Notes: a model not told the origin generated them from the letters alone. DNA of 64,000 nucleotides from Roseovarius sp. TE539 (GCF_003298505.1 NZ_QNGB01000002.1:1-64000), one strand, 5' to 3'. Counted from the first letter of the stretch, positions 26,892 to 36,700 are shown. Numbers and translations: made by a program.

Positions 26892-27091
26892 GTTGGTGTC
26901 TCCCTTGGGTTGGTTGTCCTTGCCGAGCCGGTCGTTGCCGTGCCGGCACCGCGGTTCTGACCCGGTGCCGTTGTCGCTCCGGCGTATCGTCATTCTGTCC
27001 GGCTGCATGGTGCGAAGTTAGTATGACGTCTTCATGATGTGCAACGGCAATGTCGTTTTTTGATCGTGAAAGGTCTCCATTCCACTGTTTT

Positions 27092-27114
27092 TTATTGATT
27101 GACGAGTCAATTAA
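27092..27114. promoter_or_regulatory. BetI operator
   Basis: ATTGAC-GA-GTCAAT (27098-27111) is a perfect dyad in a TTATTGATTGA...TCAATTAA context that closely resembles known BetI boxes. It lies 46 bp before betI and faces the divergent family-5 SBP gene 200 bp away, so it could control both directions in response to choline. Confidence 0.8.
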
Positions 27115-27159
27115 ACACGGCTAGGCGGACGTGGCAAACCTTTTTCCGCTGGAGGCGAA

Positions 27160-27744
27160 ATGCCGAAGATCGGGATGGAACCGATTCGCCGCTCTGCGCT
27201 TGTGGAGGCCACGATCCACGAGATCGGCGCCCGCGGCTCGCTTGACGTGACGGTCAGCCAGATCGCCCGACGCGCAGGCATGTCCCCCGCGCTGGCGCAT
27301 CACTATTTCGGGTCCAAGGAACAGATTTTCGCGGCCGCGATGCGGCACATCCTTGCCCTCTACGGCGCCGAGGTGCGCGGCGCCTACACCATGGCCCACA
27401 CCCCCCGCGACCGGGTCGAGGCGGTGATCCGCGCCAGTTTCAGCACCGCGCAGTTCCGCCCCGAGATGGTTTCGGCATGGCTCAACTTCTACGTGCAGGC
27501 ACAGAAATCCGACGGGGCCAGGCGGCTTCTCAACATCTACCAGTGCCGCATGCGCTCGAACCTGCGCCACGCGCTGCGCCCGATCGCCGGCGCGGCCGCA
27601 CCGATGCTCACCAGCGGCCTCGCGGCCATGATCGACGGGCTCTATATCCGTCAGGCCCTGCGAACCGACCCGATATCGCCGGATGCCGCGATCGACGTGT
27701 TGGTGCAATACCTCGATACCGCTCTCAAGGAGGCCCCCGAATGA
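27160..27744 (+). CDS. betI: TetR-family choline-responsive repressor BetI
   Basis: Repressor of betaine synthesis genes, released by choline. The 194-residue protein starts PKIGMEPIRRSALVEATIHE, has the TetR helix-turn-helix TVSQIARRAGMSPALAHHYF with GSKEQIFAAAM, and a C-terminal ligand domain with IDGLYIRQAL as in BetI. GGAGG lies 4 nt before ATG 27160. An operator-like dyad is just upstream. Its TGA overlaps the betC ATG (ATGA), so the repressor and sulfatase are co-translated. Confidence 0.93.
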   Translation: MPKIGMEPIRRSALVEATIHEIGARGSLDVTVSQIARRAGMSPALAHHYFGSKEQIFAAAMRHILALYGAEVRGAYTMAHTPRDRVEAVIRASFSTAQFRPEMVSAWLNFYVQAQKSDGARRLLNIYQCRMRSNLRHALRPIAGAAAPMLTSGLAAMIDGLYIRQALRTDPISPDAAIDVLVQYLDTALKEAPE

Positions 27745-29255
27745 CCAGCCCCAACATCCTGATCTTCATGGTCGACCAGCTCAACGGCACGCTCTTTCCG
27801 GACGGGCCCGCGGCGTGGCTGCACACGCCCAACCTGGCGAAACTGGCCGAACGGTCGACGCGTTTCGCCAACGCCTACACCGCAAGCCCGCTTTGTGCGC
27901 CGGGCCGGGCGAGCTTCATGTCGGGGCTGCTGCCGTCGCGTTCCCGCGTCTACGACAACGCCGCCGAGTTCGCGGCCGACATACCCACCTATGCCCACCA
28001 CTTGCGCCGGGCAGGCTACCGGACATGCCTGTCGGGAAAGATGCATTTCGTCGGCCCCGATCAGTTGCATGGCTTCGAGGAACGGCTGACCACTGACATC
28101 TACCCCGCGGATTTCGGCTGGACCCCCGATTACCGCAAACCGGGCGAACGCATCGACTGGTGGTATCACAACCTCGGGTCGGTGACCGGGGCGGGCGTGG
28201 CCGAGATCTCCAACCAGATGGAATATGACGACGAGGTCGCCTTCCACGCCACCCAGAAGGTCTATGACCTCGCGCGCGGTCATGATGCCCGGCCGTGGTG
28301 CCTGACGGTCAGCTTCACGCATCCCCACGATCCCTACGTGGCGCGCCGGAAATTCTGGGATCTCTACGAGGACTGCGCGCATCTCGAGCCGCAGGTGCAG
28401 GCGATGGACTACGCCGACCACGATCCCCATTCGCAGCGCATATTCGATGCCAATGACTGGCGGAGCTTCGATATCTCCAAACAAGACATCCGCAGGTCCC
28501 GCCGGGCCTATTTCGCCAATATCTCCTACCTGGACGCCCATGTCGGCGCGGTGATGGAGGCGCTCGAGGGCACCCGCCAGGACAAGGACACGATCATCCT
28601 GTTCGTTTCCGATCACGGTGACATGCTCGGCGAACGGGGGCTGTGGTTCAAGATGTCCTTCTACGAGGGCTCGGCACGCGTGCCGCTGATGATCGCCGCA
28701 CCCGGCATGGAGCCGGGCCTCGTGACCGATCCGGTCAGCACGATCGACGTCTGCCCGACCCTGTGCGACCTGGCCGGCGTCAGCATGGACGAGGTCGCCC
28801 CGTGGACGGAAGGGCAGTCGCTCATGCCCCTTGGCCAGGGCGCCGGGCGGGAGGCGCCCGTGGCGATGGAATACGCCGCCGAGGCCTCGAATGCCCCGCT
28901 GGTGGCTCTGCGCCGGGGGCGGTGGAAATTCACCCGCTGCGCGCTCGACCCCGACCAGCTCTTCGATCTCCGCGACGATCCGCACGAACTTGCCAACCTC
29001 GCGGATGATCCGGCTCATGCCAACACCCTGAGACAGTTCAGCGACATGGCCCGCATGCGGTGGGATCTCGATGCCTTCGACGCCCAGGTGCGCGAAAGCC
29101 AGGCCCGTCGCTGGGTCGTTTACGACGCGCTGCGCCAGGGGGGCTATTACCCCTGGGACTATCAGCCGCTGCGCGATGCCTCCGAACGTTACATGCGCAA
29201 TCACATGGACCTCAACGAGGTGGAAGAGAACCAGCGGTTCCCGCGGGGCGAATGA
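27741..29255 (+). CDS. betC: Choline-sulfatase
   Basis: Hydrolyses choline-O-sulfate to choline and sulfate. The 504-residue alkaline-phosphatase-fold protein has the metal-binding start [18 protein letters not shown] and the sulfatase motif LCAPGRASF, whose Cys52 is converted to formylglycine. It also has [20 protein letters not shown] and the second metal site [18 protein letters not shown]. The C-terminal extension to [10 protein letters not shown] is characteristic of BetC. No signal peptide is present, as expected for a cytoplasmic enzyme. It overlaps betI by four bases and is followed by betA after 70 bp. Confidence 0.95.
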   Translation: MTSPNILIFMVDQLNGTLFPDGPAAWLHTPNLAKLAERSTRFANAYTASPLCAPGRASFMSGLLPSRSRVYDNAAEFAADIPTYAHHLRRAGYRTCLSGKMHFVGPDQLHGFEERLTTDIYPADFGWTPDYRKPGERIDWWYHNLGSVTGAGVAEISNQMEYDDEVAFHATQKVYDLARGHDARPWCLTVSFTHPHDPYVARRKFWDLYEDCAHLEPQVQAMDYADHDPHSQRIFDANDWRSFDISKQDIRRSRRAYFANISYLDAHVGAVMEALEGTRQDKDTIILFVSDHGDMLGERGLWFKMSFYEGSARVPLMIAAPGMEPGLVTDPVSTIDVCPTLCDLAGVSMDEVAPWTEGQSLMPLGQGAGREAPVAMEYAAEASNAPLVALRRGRWKFTRCALDPDQLFDLRDDPHELANLADDPAHANTLRQFSDMARMRWDLDAFDAQVRESQARRWVVYDALRQGGYYPWDYQPLRDASERYMRNHMDLNEVEENQRFPRGE

Positions 29256-29258
29256 TGG

Positions 29259-29280
29259 CTTCATCTTTCCACAATTACTC
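29259..29280. repeat. Partial copy of the CTTCATCTTT intergenic repeat
   Basis: CTTCATCTTTCCACAATTAC and the following TC match one arm of the palindrome at 20954-21010 with a short insertion. It overlaps the betC stop region and precedes betA. A shorter copy, TTCATCTTTGGGG, starts at 24218 between choX and choW. Confidence 0.45.
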
Positions 29281-29325
29281 GGCTGCCGGCGCCCGCCGCC
29301 GGCCCGTTGCCGGGAAAGGGGCGCG

Positions 29326-30987
29326 ATGATGGAAGCGGATTACGTCATCGTCGGCGCCGGCAGCGCCGGCTGCGCCATGGCTTGGCGCCTGTCCGAGGCC
29401 GGCCGGTCGGTCCTGGTGGTCGAACATGGCGGCACCGATGCCGGTCCGTTCATCCAGATGCCCGGCGCGCTGAGCTACCCGATGAACATGAAGCGCTACG
29501 ACTGGGGCTACCGCACCGAACCCGAACCGCATCTCGGCGGCCGCCGTCTGGCCTGTCCGCGCGGCAAGGTGATCGGCGGCTCCAGCTCGATCAACGGCAT
29601 GGTCTATGTGCGCGGACATGCCCATGATTACGACCACTGGCGCGACGAGGGCTGCCAGGGCTGGGGCTTTGCCGATGTGCTGCCCTATTTCAAGCGCATG
29701 GAGAACTGGACCGATGGCGGTCACGGCGGCGATCCCGCCTGGCGCGGTTCGGACGGCCCGCTGCATGTGGGACGCGGACGCATGGCCAACCCGCTCACCC
29801 GTGCCTTCGTCGAAGCCGGCACACAGGCCGGGTATGGCCGCACCACCGACTACAACGGGGAACGGCAGGAGGGCTTCGGCCCTTTCGAGATGACGGTCTT
29901 CCGCGGCCGGCGGTGGTCGGCGGCCAATGCCTATCTCAAGCCGGCGCTCAAGCGGCCGAATTGCGATCTCGTGCGCGGCCTCGTGACCCGGGTGGTGATC
30001 GAGGAGGGACGGGCCGTCGGTGTCGAGGCGACCCGAAAGGGACGACGAGAGATGATCCGCGCCCGCCGTGAGGTGATCCTGGCCGCTTCGGCGATCAACT
30101 CTCCGAAACTTCTCATGCTGTCGGGGATCGGCCCCGGCGCGCATCTCTCCGCGCATGGCATCGAGGTGGTTGCCGACCGTCCCGGCGTGGGGGCCAACCT
30201 GCAGGATCACCTGGAACTCTACATCCAGATGGCCGCCAGCCAGCCTGTCAGCCTCTACAGGTACTGGAACCTGCCCGGCAAGGCCTGGGTCGGTTTGCGG
30301 TGGCTGCTGGGCAGGCGCGGCCCCGGCGCCTCGAACCAGTTCGAAAGCTGCGGCTTCATCCGCTCGCGTGCCGGGGTCGATTATCCCGACATCCAGTTTC
30401 ATTTCCTGCCTATCGCGGTGCGCTACGACGGGCGCGCGGCGGCCGAGGGGCATGGCTTCCAGGCCCATGTCGGCCCGATGCGCAGCGCGTCGCGCGGTGC
30501 CGTCTCCCTGCGCAGTGCCGATCCGGGCGACGATCCCGTCATCCGGTTCAACTACATGAGTGCCGAAAGTGACTGGACCGATTTCCGCCGTGGCATTCGC
30601 CTCACCCGCGAGATCTTTGCCCAGGACGCGTTCAAGCCCTTCCGCCGACATGAAATCCAGCCAGGCGAGGCGGTCCGGAGCGATGCCGCGCTTGACGATT
30701 TCATCCGCGAACATGCCGAAAGCGCCTATCATCCGTGCGGCACCTGCCGGATGGGCGCGCGGGACGATCCGCGCTCGGTGGTGGATCCGCACGGCCGCGT
30801 GATCGGCGCCGATGGCCTGCGCGTCGCCGACAGCAGCCTCTTTCCACGCATCACCAACGGCAACCTCAACGCGCCGTCGATCATGCTGGGCGAGAAGATG
30901 TCGGACCATATCCTCGGCCGCTCCCCCCTGCCGCCCGACAACGCCACGCCCTGGATACACCCCGAGTGGAAGACGGCCCAGAGGTGA
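29326..30987 (+). CDS. betA: Choline dehydrogenase
   Basis: GMC-family flavoprotein that oxidises choline to betaine aldehyde (and can oxidise the aldehyde). The 553-residue protein has the FAD-binding [20 protein letters not shown] at the N-terminus, GMC signature 1 in [23 protein letters not shown] signature 2 in [19 protein letters not shown], and the catalytic His region [12 protein letters not shown] near the C-terminus. Tandem ATGs at 29326/29329 follow AAAGGGGCG. No betB (betaine aldehyde dehydrogenase) gene is present in the window; it must be elsewhere if the pathway is complete. Confidence 0.94.
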   Translation: MMEADYVIVGAGSAGCAMAWRLSEAGRSVLVVEHGGTDAGPFIQMPGALSYPMNMKRYDWGYRTEPEPHLGGRRLACPRGKVIGGSSSINGMVYVRGHAHDYDHWRDEGCQGWGFADVLPYFKRMENWTDGGHGGDPAWRGSDGPLHVGRGRMANPLTRAFVEAGTQAGYGRTTDYNGERQEGFGPFEMTVFRGRRWSAANAYLKPALKRPNCDLVRGLVTRVVIEEGRAVGVEATRKGRREMIRARREVILAASAINSPKLLMLSGIGPGAHLSAHGIEVVADRPGVGANLQDHLELYIQMAASQPVSLYRYWNLPGKAWVGLRWLLGRRGPGASNQFESCGFIRSRAGVDYPDIQFHFLPIAVRYDGRAAAEGHGFQAHVGPMRSASRGAVSLRSADPGDDPVIRFNYMSAESDWTDFRRGIRLTREIFAQDAFKPFRRHEIQPGEAVRSDAALDDFIREHAESAYHPCGTCRMGARDDPRSVVDPHGRVIGADGLRVADSSLFPRITNGNLNAPSIMLGEKMSDHILGRSPLPPDNATPWIHPEWKTAQR

Positions 30988-31106
30988 GGGTGGGGCGCCG
31001 GCCCTGCGCGCCGGCCACGGCGGGCGCTGAGGATCCCGGTGCTGGCGTGCTGCGGATCACCCGCCGGGCTGCGCCGCGGATGACATATCCCGTCCGCGGG
31101 CCGGGT

Positions 31107-31120
31107 TTGATCCGTGTCAA
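31107..31120. promoter_or_regulatory. FnrL/FNR-like box
   Basis: TTGAT-CCGT-GTCAA differs from the FNR consensus TTGAT-N4-ATCAA by one base, a substitution common in Rhodobacterales FnrL sites. It lies 60 bp before the DUF465 gene, a suitable activator position for low-oxygen control. Confidence 0.6.
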
Positions 31121-31179
31121 GGACCGTCCCCGCCGGCGGCGATAGCAATGACCCGACAGGACACAACAAGGATTGCGCG

Positions 31180-31419
31180 ATGACCCACACCCCGCACGAA
31201 CTGCACGAGGAATTTCCCGAACACGCCGAGGCCATCAGCCGCCTCAAGCAATCGGACGCGCATTTCGCCCGTCTCGCCGAAGAGTACCACGAGATCAACC
31301 GCGCCGTGCACCGCGCCGAAACCAATGTCGATCCGGTCGAGGAACTCGCCGAAGTCGAGATGCGCAAGAAGCGGGCGGCACTGAAAGACGAACTCTACCG
31401 TATGTTGTCGGCCGCCTGA
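31180..31419 (+). CDS. DUF465/YdcH-family small protein
   Basis: The 79-residue, almost wholly alpha-helical and charged protein matches the YdcH/DUF465 family: EEFPEHAEAISRLKQSDAHF, then a LAEEYHEINRAVHRAET stretch and a basic KKRAALKDELYRML end. The function of the family is unknown. ATG 31180 is favoured because the region upstream holds an FnrL-like box rather than coding sequence. The next gene encodes a SulP-type transporter 181 bp downstream. Frames upstream of 31180 are not credible. Confidence 0.85.
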   Translation: MTHTPHELHEEFPEHAEAISRLKQSDAHFARLAEEYHEINRAVHRAETNVDPVEELAEVEMRKKRAALKDELYRMLSAA

Positions 31420-31600
31420 CGCCCCGGGGCCGCTCTTTGGAGATCCTCGCGAGGCGCCACCGCGCGGGGTGCTCGTGATCCCTTCATCCTTTCCGTTCCG
31501 TGAGGATGACAGACGCGGCGGTTGCTGCTACCCAGTTCCGGAGCATCGGACACCGTCGCCGCACGGGAAGGGTCAGGTGCGTCAGCGGACAAGAGGGCGA

Positions 31601-33781
31601 ATGAGGGCGAAACCCGCGCTAAACGGCTTTATCGGCACGGCGCTGCAATCCGCGGTCGCGGTTGTCGTCATCGGTGCCACCTCGGCCGCCTTCGCGATCT
31701 CGTTCGCCGCCATCGTCTACCGGGGGCCTCTCGAGCCCTATCTCGGCCACGGGATCGGGCTTGCCCTGCTCGGGGCTGTTTTCATGGGGCTGGCGGGGTC
31801 CGTGCTGTTTTCCTATCGCGGCACCATCTGCCAGCCACAGGACGTCACAGCGATCCTTCTTGCCGGTGCGGCCGCCAGTCTTGCCGCCGGCAGCCGGGCG
31901 GCCTCCGGGGACACGCTCTGGCCCACGGTTCTCGGGCTGATCATCGTGGCTCCTTTCGTGACCGGCACACTCACCTACCTTGCCGGGCGGCTGCGGGCCG
32001 GGGATCTGGCCCGGGTCATCCCGTTTCCGGTGACCGGCGGGTTTCTTGCCGCGTCCGGTTACATGCTTCTGTTCGGGGCGCTGAGCATGAGCCTGGGATC
32101 CGAACTTTCCGACCGAGGCCTGGTGGCGCTGGCCGATCCCGAACTGTTCGGGGACTGGGTGCCCTGGGTGGCGGCGGGCGCGGCCATGATGGCAATCACC
32201 CGCGCGACCGGCAGCAGCATGGTCATGCCGCTGGGGCTGGTCGTTATCCTGGTCGTCTTCTACGGGGGGCTCGCGCTTTCCGGCACCGGTCTGGCGGCGG
32301 CGCAGGCGGCCGGGCTGATGCTCGGGCCGTTCCACGCCGAGGGCCTTCTGCCCACTGACGCGCCGGCCCTTCTCGTCCGGGCGGACTGGGCGCTCATCGC
32401 CACGCAGGCGCCGACACTCGTGGCCATCGCCGGTCTCACGATCCTTGGTACATTGCTCAATTCGACGGGTACGGAAATGGCGCTGGAACGCGATCTCGAC
32501 ATCGCGCAGGATCTGCGCGCCACGGGTCTTGCCAATGTCGCGGGCGGTCTCGGAGGGGGGCTATCGGGGTTCCAGCTTCTTGGCGCCACCCTCTTTGCCA
32601 CCCGGGTCGGCCTGACAGGTCCGGCCGCGGGTATCGCAGCCGCAGCTGGATCGGCCATTGTACTGGTCTTCGGAAGCGACCTTCTGGAACTTTTGCCAAG
32701 GGGGCTCTTTGCAGCGCTGGTCAGCTTTCTGGGCCTCAACCTGCTGTTCGACTGGCTGTGGGACGAAAGGCGGCGTCTTTCACCCGGCGACTACGCCATC
32801 GTCTGGCTGATCCTGCTGGTTGCCGCTTTTGCGGGTTTCATTGTTGCCTTCGCGCTTGGCGTGATGGTGGCGGCACTGGTCTTCATCCTCTCCTATTCCC
32901 GGCTGGACGTGCTGCGCATGCGGTCCACGGCGGCCGAACGCCGCTCGCGGGTCGAGCGCGGCGACGACGCGTTGCGGCTCCTGGCCCGCGAGGGCTCTGC
33001 CGCCGTCATCCTTGAACTCAACGGTTACCTTTTCTTCGGGACCGCCGACCGCCTTGCCCGCCGGGTCGGTGACGAGCTGTCAGTCAGCGATCCGCCGGCG
33101 CGGATCATCGTCGATTTCAGCCGTGTGCACGGGCTTGACGCGTCGGCGGTCTTTGCTCTGATCAAGATCGGCAAGCTTTGCCGGCGGCAGAACGTGACGC
33201 TCGTTTTCAGTGGCATGTCCGAGGAATTGCGCGCCACCTACCTGCGCCGCGCCGGACCGGATGAAAAGGCCCGTATCGCCGAGGCGCTCGATGACGCGCT
33301 CGAGGACTTCGAGGAAACGCTGCTCGGCGGCGCCGACGGCCTGCCCCCCGGCGAGGACGGGGCAGGCGGTCTTGCCGCCACGCTGACCGCGGCGCTGGAT
33401 CGCGGCGACGCCCCGGATGCGCTCAGCCGCGTGACCCTGGCGCCGGGCGAGGTTCTGCTTGCCGAAGGATCGAATTCCGATGATGCCTTCATCCTGCTGT
33501 CGGGCAACCTGCGGGCCGAGATTGCTACCGACGAGGGCGAGAGGCTGCGTGTCGCGCGTTTCCAGCCCGGCGCGCTGATCGGTGAGATCGCCTATTTCGC
33601 CGGCAGTCCGCGCACCGCGACCATCCTCGCCGAAACGGAGTCCGAGCTGCTGTGCATCGTGCCCGGTGCCCTGGCCGAAGCGGCTCCGGAGCTGGCCGAT
33701 CTTTTCCATCGAACCGCCGCCACGCATCTGGCCCGCAGGCTCGGCCGCACCACGCGCCTGTTGCGCGAGGCCGGTATCTGA
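31601..33781 (+). CDS. SulP-family anion transporter with STAS and cyclic-nucleotide-binding-like domains
   Basis: The 726-residue fusion has three parts. Residues 1 to about 440 form a SulP membrane domain with 10-12 spans (LARVIPFPVTGGFLAASGYM, ALVSFLGLNLLFDWLWDERR). A STAS domain follows at about 460-560 (VILELNGYLFFGTADRLARR, IIVDFSRVHGLDASAVFALI). A C-terminal cNMP/Crp-like domain starts near residue 605 (LAPGEVLLAEGSNSDDAFIL, then FQPGALIGEIAYF). Bicarbonate or sulfate import is the family role. The cNMP part has G-E-I but lacks the RxxT arginine (PRTATI offers PRTA), so nucleotide binding is uncertain. GAGGG precedes ATG 31601. Confidence 0.87.
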   Translation: MRAKPALNGFIGTALQSAVAVVVIGATSAAFAISFAAIVYRGPLEPYLGHGIGLALLGAVFMGLAGSVLFSYRGTICQPQDVTAILLAGAAASLAAGSRAASGDTLWPTVLGLIIVAPFVTGTLTYLAGRLRAGDLARVIPFPVTGGFLAASGYMLLFGALSMSLGSELSDRGLVALADPELFGDWVPWVAAGAAMMAITRATGSSMVMPLGLVVILVVFYGGLALSGTGLAAAQAAGLMLGPFHAEGLLPTDAPALLVRADWALIATQAPTLVAIAGLTILGTLLNSTGTEMALERDLDIAQDLRATGLANVAGGLGGGLSGFQLLGATLFATRVGLTGPAAGIAAAAGSAIVLVFGSDLLELLPRGLFAALVSFLGLNLLFDWLWDERRRLSPGDYAIVWLILLVAAFAGFIVAFALGVMVAALVFILSYSRLDVLRMRSTAAERRSRVERGDDALRLLAREGSAAVILELNGYLFFGTADRLARRVGDELSVSDPPARIIVDFSRVHGLDASAVFALIKIGKLCRRQNVTLVFSGMSEELRATYLRRAGPDEKARIAEALDDALEDFEETLLGGADGLPPGEDGAGGLAATLTAALDRGDAPDALSRVTLAPGEVLLAEGSNSDDAFILLSGNLRAEIATDEGERLRVARFQPGALIGEIAYFAGSPRTATILAETESELLCIVPGALAEAAPELADLFHRTAATHLARRLGRTTRLLREAGI

Positions 33782-33835
33782 GACCTGCGGGCGACCTGTC
33801 GGACCGGCCCGTGCCCGGCACCGATGCCGCGCACC

Positions 33836-35233
33836 TCAATCGACAGCGTAGGGAAGCACCGCGCGCGCGTCGGGGTCGATGCTCAATTGCCGCTCCAGCG
33901 GCGGGACTGACCGCTGGTGGCAATCGCGGCGCTCGCAGATCCGGCAGGATATGCCGATCGGCTCGTAGGCGCGGTCATTGCCCAGTTCCAGATCGTCGGC
34001 ATAAACCAGGGCGTCGGCGTGGCGGACCTCGCATCCGAGCGCGATGGCGAACCGTCTTACCGGCGCCCCGAAACTGCCCCCCGGTTTCGAGACATCCCGC
34101 GCGAGGCTGATATAGCGCACCCCGTCCGGGGTTTCGGCAAGCTGGCGCAGGAAACGTCCGGGCGTTTCGAAGGCGCGGTGGACGTTCCAAAGCGGGCAGG
34201 CACCGCCGAAGCGTGCGAATTGCAGGCGCGTGGCACTGTGGCGCTTGGTGATCGTGCCGGCCTGATCGACCCGGACGAAAAAGAACGGGATGCCCTTGGC
34301 GCCCGGGCGCTGCAATGTGGAAAGCCGGTGCGCCACCTGCTCGATCGAGGCCCCGAAGCGGTTGGCAAGGATTTCCAGATCGTGCCGGCAGTCCTGCGCG
34401 GCCTGCAGGAAAACCCCGTAAGGCATCATGGCGGCCCCGGCAAAATAGTTGGCCAGCCCGATCTTGGCGATTGCACGCGCCTCGTCCGACTGGAACCGTG
34501 CCAGATCCAGCGTCGCTTCCAGAAGCTGGTCCTGGGTCAGAAGCGCCGCCTGCAGAAGCATCTGGAAGCTGCGCGATTCCGGTGCCGCGCGCGACGACAG
34601 GTGCAGCACGTTCGCGTCACGGTCGAAATGCCGCAGGTTGCCGGTGCTGCGTTCACTCACCGACACGCCGGCCACGGCCAACCGTTCGCGCGCCCGCGCC
34701 TCGATGCCGCGCATGTCCCCGCCGGGCAGGAAATGCTCGGCGGCGTGGTCCACCGCGTCGATGTAATTGTCGCAGTAGTGGAAAAAATCGCGCACCTCGT
34801 CCCAGGGGCTGGGCTGGGTGCGGGCATCCTCCCGTCCCAGGGCCTCGTCCAGCGATGCCAGCCGCTCGTGGGTTTGCCGGTAGGCGCTGTGCAACTCCAG
34901 GAAGGCGCGTGCCAGCGCCGGCGCGTTGGCGGCGGTCAGCCGCAGATCTGCCATTGGCGGCGGATCGTCGGCAAAGACCGGATCGGCAAGCGCCTCGCGC
35001 ATGTCGCTGACCATCCGCTCCGCGTCACCGGTCGCCAGTTCGGTCACATCGAAGCCGAATTCCTGCGCCAGCGCCACCACCACGGTGGTGCTCACCGGGC
35101 GGTTGTTGTTCTCCATCTGGTTGAGATAGGGCAGCGACACGCCCAGCTTGGCGGCGAAATCCTTCTGGGTCAGGCCCAGCCGGTGACGGGTTTCGCGCAG
35201 CTTGGCGCCGACATAGAGTTTCTGCACAGCCAT
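33836..35233 (-). CDS. pccR: ScfR/PccR-family regulator of propionyl-CoA carboxylase
   Basis: XRE-type regulator, 465 aa. The N-terminal HTH is GLTQKDFAAKLGVSLPYLNQ (about residues 20-39). A long central helical ImmA/IrrE-like region follows, and the C-terminal domain has Cys-rich GISCRICERRDCHQRSVPPL, as in ScfR proteins that sense short-chain acyl-CoA. In Rhodobacter sphaeroides the orthologue PccR controls pccB through TTTGCAAA sites; here such sites lie before both this gene and pccB. The start at 35233 follows ACGG; a longer start would run into the operator region. An MFS gene separates it from pccB. Confidence 0.9.
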   Translation of the reverse strand: MAVQKLYVGAKLRETRHRLGLTQKDFAAKLGVSLPYLNQMENNNRPVSTTVVVALAQEFGFDVTELATGDAERMVSDMREALADPVFADDPPPMADLRLTAANAPALARAFLELHSAYRQTHERLASLDEALGREDARTQPSPWDEVRDFFHYCDNYIDAVDHAAEHFLPGGDMRGIEARARERLAVAGVSVSERSTGNLRHFDRDANVLHLSSRAAPESRSFQMLLQAALLTQDQLLEATLDLARFQSDEARAIAKIGLANYFAGAAMMPYGVFLQAAQDCRHDLEILANRFGASIEQVAHRLSTLQRPGAKGIPFFFVRVDQAGTITKRHSATRLQFARFGGACPLWNVHRAFETPGRFLRQLAETPDGVRYISLARDVSKPGGSFGAPVRRFAIALGCEVRHADALVYADDLELGNDRAYEPIGISCRICERRDCHQRSVPPLERQLSIDPDARAVLPYAVD

Positions 35234-35248
35234 CCGTGACCCTTTTGA

Positions 35249-35288
35249 TTTGCACTTTTGCTTCTCACGGAGGATAGGTTTGCAAACC
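35249..35288. promoter_or_regulatory. ScfR-type sites before pccR
   Basis: GGTTTGCAAACC (35277-35288) is a perfect 12-bp palindrome containing TTTGCAAA, and two TTTGC half-sites start at 35249 and 35257. They lie 16-55 bp upstream of the pccR start, suggesting autoregulation. Confidence 0.65.
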
Positions 35289-35315
35289 ATCGCGCACAAG
35301 CCCGTCCGGGCCACA

Positions 35316-36536
35316 TCAGCCCTGCGCCAGCCGCGCCTCGCGCCGCATCACCAGCCGGATCGACACCACCGCCAGAATCGCTGTCGCCAGCATGATCCAC
35401 AAGAGGGTCGTCGCCCCGGTTTCGGCCGTCAGCAACATCCCGGCCAGCGCCGACAGGCCCGCCCCGCCACCGATCATCAGCGCGCCCGACAATCCGCTTG
35501 CCGTCCCCGCGAGGCGCGGGCGCACGGAAAGCGCCCCCGCGGTGGCGTTCGGGATGGTCATGCCGTTGCCCAACCCCATCAGGATCATCAACCCGAAGAA
35601 TACCACCGGCGTGCCCAGCCCGGCCCGGAAAAGCGCAAGGTTCAGTGCCACGCCGCCCGCATTGATCAGCGTGCCCCAGAGGACCATCGGATTTACCCCG
35701 ACCCGGACCGAGAAGCGTCCGGACAGGTAGTTGCCCGCGAAATACCCCACCGATGGCGCCCCGAAGAACAGTCCGACCTCGGCCGGGCTGAGCCCGAAGA
35801 TCTTTTCGCCCACGAACGGCGCGCCGCCCAGATAGGCAAAGAACGACCCCGATGAAAATCCCGCCGCCAGCGCATATCCCCAGAATCGCGGCGAGGTCAG
35901 AAGCTCGGGATATTCACGGAATTGCTGTGCCATGCTCTGGCCGCGTGCGGGGGCCGTCTCACCGAGGTCGGCCCATGTCAGCCAAAAAACCATCGCGCCC
36001 ATCACCATCAATGCCCAGAAATTGGCCTGCCAGCCGAACGCCTCGTCCAGAAGCCCGCCAAAGGCCGGCCCGATCATCGGCGCCACCGCCATCCCCATGG
36101 TCACGTAGCCGATCATGCTCGCGGCCTCGCGTTCGGGTACCAGGTCGCGCACCACCGCCCGGCTCAGGACCATGGCCACCACGATCACCGCCTGCATCAT
36201 GCGGAACGCCAGGAAAACCATCACGTTTCCGGCCATCAGGCAGCCCGCCGTCGCAACCACGAACAGGGCCAAGCCACCGAGGATGACCGGCCGTCGTCCC
36301 AGCATGTCCGAAATCGGCCCGACGACAAGTTGCAGAACCCCGTTCATCGCAAGATACAAGGCCACCGAAAGTTGCATAACCCGGTAATCGGTGTCGAAAT
36401 GCGCCGTCATGCCCGGCAGGCTTGGCAGGAAGATGTTCATTGCCAAAGCCGATACCGAGGCCATCAGGACCAGGGTGAGGACGTGCGGCGGTGTACCGCG
36501 GTCAAGAAAGCGCACTACTATGGGGGCGTGGGTCAT
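35316..36536 (-). CDS. Bcr/CflA-type MFS multidrug exporter
   Basis: The 406-residue inner-membrane protein has 12 predicted spans and the DHA1 (Bcr/CflA) pattern: [20 protein letters not shown], the loop motif [40 protein letters not shown] and [20 protein letters not shown]. Substrates of the family are drugs or small metabolites. It lies between pccR and pccB, transcribed toward pccR, and its promoter is divergent from pccB, so the ScfR sites may also affect it. The start at 36536 gives the usual short cytoplasmic N-terminus. Confidence 0.88.
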   Translation of the reverse strand: MTHAPIVVRFLDRGTPPHVLTLVLMASVSALAMNIFLPSLPGMTAHFDTDYRVMQLSVALYLAMNGVLQLVVGPISDMLGRRPVILGGLALFVVATAGCLMAGNVMVFLAFRMMQAVIVVAMVLSRAVVRDLVPEREAASMIGYVTMGMAVAPMIGPAFGGLLDEAFGWQANFWALMVMGAMVFWLTWADLGETAPARGQSMAQQFREYPELLTSPRFWGYALAAGFSSGSFFAYLGGAPFVGEKIFGLSPAEVGLFFGAPSVGYFAGNYLSGRFSVRVGVNPMVLWGTLINAGGVALNLALFRAGLGTPVVFFGLMILMGLGNGMTIPNATAGALSVRPRLAGTASGLSGALMIGGGAGLSALAGMLLTAETGATTLLWIMLATAILAVVSIRLVMRREARLAQG

Positions 36537-36635
36537 ACCGTAGCGGTAGGAGGCTTTTCGCGGAAAGTCCATGCGGCGGCGGACCCGTCGGGTTGGCGGC
36601 CGGTTCGTCACCCTGCGGCACAACGCCAGGATGCC

Positions 36636-36645
36636 GGGGGGGGGG
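36636..36645. repeat. Homopolymer run of ten G
   Basis: Ten consecutive G lie between the divergent MFS and pccB starts, 2 bp upstream of the first TTTGC half-site. Such a tract is prone to slipped-strand length change and could alter promoter spacing. Confidence 0.9.
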
Positions 36646-36647
36646 TG

Positions 36648-36700
36648 TTTGCAGATTTGCATTCGGAAAAATATTTGTTTGCAAAACTTTGCAAATTTGC
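36648..36700. promoter_or_regulatory. ScfR/PccR operator cluster before pccB
   Basis: Two full TTTGCAAA sites (36678-36685, 36688-36695) are separated by AC, a further TTTGC begins at 36696, and TTTGCAGATTTGCA lies at 36648-36661. All are 65-120 bp before the pccB ATG. This is the motif reported for PccR; the two-base spacer differs from the four-base spacer I recall for R. sphaeroides. Confidence 0.8.
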
